In this document: piece after piece, positions 63,579 through 64,000 of the stretch
Numbering within the stretch: position 1 is the first letter of the stretch
Layout of the letters: each line of letters opens with the position of its first letter
Assembly: GCA_028276475.1 (NCBI GenBank)
Contig: JAPYWH010000001.1
Location: 1 to 64,000, forward strand
Direction of reading: 5' to 3'
Length of the DNA stretch: 64,000 nucleotides
DNA from: Thermocrinis sp.
GTDB lineage: Bacteria > Aquificota > Aquificia > Aquificales > Aquificaceae
The notes under the pieces: generated by a model
Seen by the model: the letters and a program-made list of their open reading frames with translations, nothing else
What the model was told of the DNA's origin: nothing
Databases searched by the model: none
Position numbers and translations under genes: made by a program

Positions 63579-64000
63579 GAAAACTTTTAAGACTTTTTGG
63601 ACTTGCCCAAGGAAATTGCTTAAACTGTGAAAAACCCGCAGTGGGAGAGGAGTTTTTGTGCGAAGACTGTCTAAAGGAGCTCAAACCTCAGCATCCCATG
63701 GAATATACGCACATTCCCTATGTTTTCTCTTACAGAGTTTTTGGAAGGTATGAAGGTGCAATAAAGAGTTTGATCCTTAATGCAAAGTTTGAGAACAACC
63801 CATACACCGCAAGGTTCTTGGGCAAGGTGGTAAAGGATTATCTTTGGCAGTACATAGACGAGATCCAGCCGGACATCATAACCTTTCCTGAGCTCAACCT
63901 TAGGAGGTTTTGGCTAAGAGGCTTCAATCAAGTGGAGGAAATTCTGAAGGGCGCAGAAGTTCCCTATCAGAGAATTTTTGAAAGGAAGGGCTTTGACCCG
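63575..64000 (+). CDS. comF: ComF-like protein (cut by window edge)
   Basis: ComF proteins act in the handling of DNA during natural transformation. The visible 142 residues start with a zinc ribbon of two CxxC pairs (CLNC near residue 15 and CEDC near 30), and then the phosphoribosyltransferase-like domain with SLILNAKFENNPYTA and the motif RGFNQVEE. The catalytic phosphoribosyl motif lies beyond the window. It overlaps the glycosyltransferase stop by four bases. With comEC and dprA it gives three competence genes in this window. Confidence 0.88.
   Translation, partial: MRKLLRLFGLAQGNCLNCEKPAVGEEFLCEDCLKELKPQHPMEYTHIPYVFSYRVFGRYEGAIKSLILNAKFENNPYTARFLGKVVKDYLWQYIDEIQPDIITFPELNLRRFWLRGFNQVEEILKGAEVPYQRIFERKGFDP

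Overview
The window comes from a thermophilic bacterium of the Aquificales, most likely near Hydrogenobacter, Thermocrinis or Aquifex. The evidence is the protein style (many Lys, Glu and Arg, with AGG/AGA arginine codons), very tight gene packing, and a mix of genes typical of that group: a lipoate-binding H-protein relative, a cytochrome bd-like oxidase with a cytochrome c domain, and a cofactor-independent phosphoserine-phosphatase-like mutase. The assignment is by recognition, not by a database search.

Layout from left to right. Positions 1-1319 hold the tail of a type III restriction (Res) gene that seems truncated. Positions 1464-1919 encode a small protein resembling half of a sulfur oxygenase reductase. 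Then come lptB and a long minus-strand run: speH, moeB, pdxJ, a DNA methyltransferase, a small nuclease gene with an in-frame amber stop, tRNA-Arg, tRNA-Val, a Xer-type recombinase, trmD and topA. Positions 9457-16745 are housekeeping genes (rsmD, coaD, an H-protein-like lipoyl carrier, a phosphoribosyltransferase, rpoD, miaA, rseP, proA). Positions 16788-24612 are a defence island: a complete type III mod-res pair, then a DUF4411 PIN-like protein with an HTH-ImmA metalloprotease.

Positions 24721-41107 carry trpB, comEC, dprA, proS, the cell-shape operon mreBCD-mrdA, an ornithine/lysine-decarboxylase-like gene, a degenerate PilT paralogue, gmk-rpoZ-CopD-like-slt, hemL, an alpha/beta hydrolase and a small frameshifted gene. 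Positions 41150-48803 carry infB, queE, an amidase, a HerA-like ATPase, tsaB and gatA. Positions 48959-51672 encode the bd-like oxidase pair, behind a promoter with a TTGACA box and an FNR-like dyad. The remainder has fabD, an MTH1187-family protein, a Ski2-like helicase, thiO, metG, the SRP RNA, the phosphoserine-phosphatase-like gene, a periplasmic thiol protein, an S41 protease, a MITE-like element, a peroxiredoxin, a family 2 glycosyltransferase and the start of comF.

Two genome-style features stand out. First, about twenty genes have a TATAAT-like hexamer only 6-11 bases before the start codon and no ribosome-binding site, which predicts leaderless transcripts; two divergent gene pairs share one palindromic -10 element. 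Second, nine of eleven convergent gene pairs overlap tail to tail (4 to 72 bases), and only one has a clear hairpin-plus-T terminator. Functionally, comEC, dprA and comF supply DNA uptake, speH and the decarboxylase point to polyamine synthesis, and the SOR-like protein, the lipoyl carrier and the oxidase point to sulfur-based aerobic or microaerobic chemolithotrophy.
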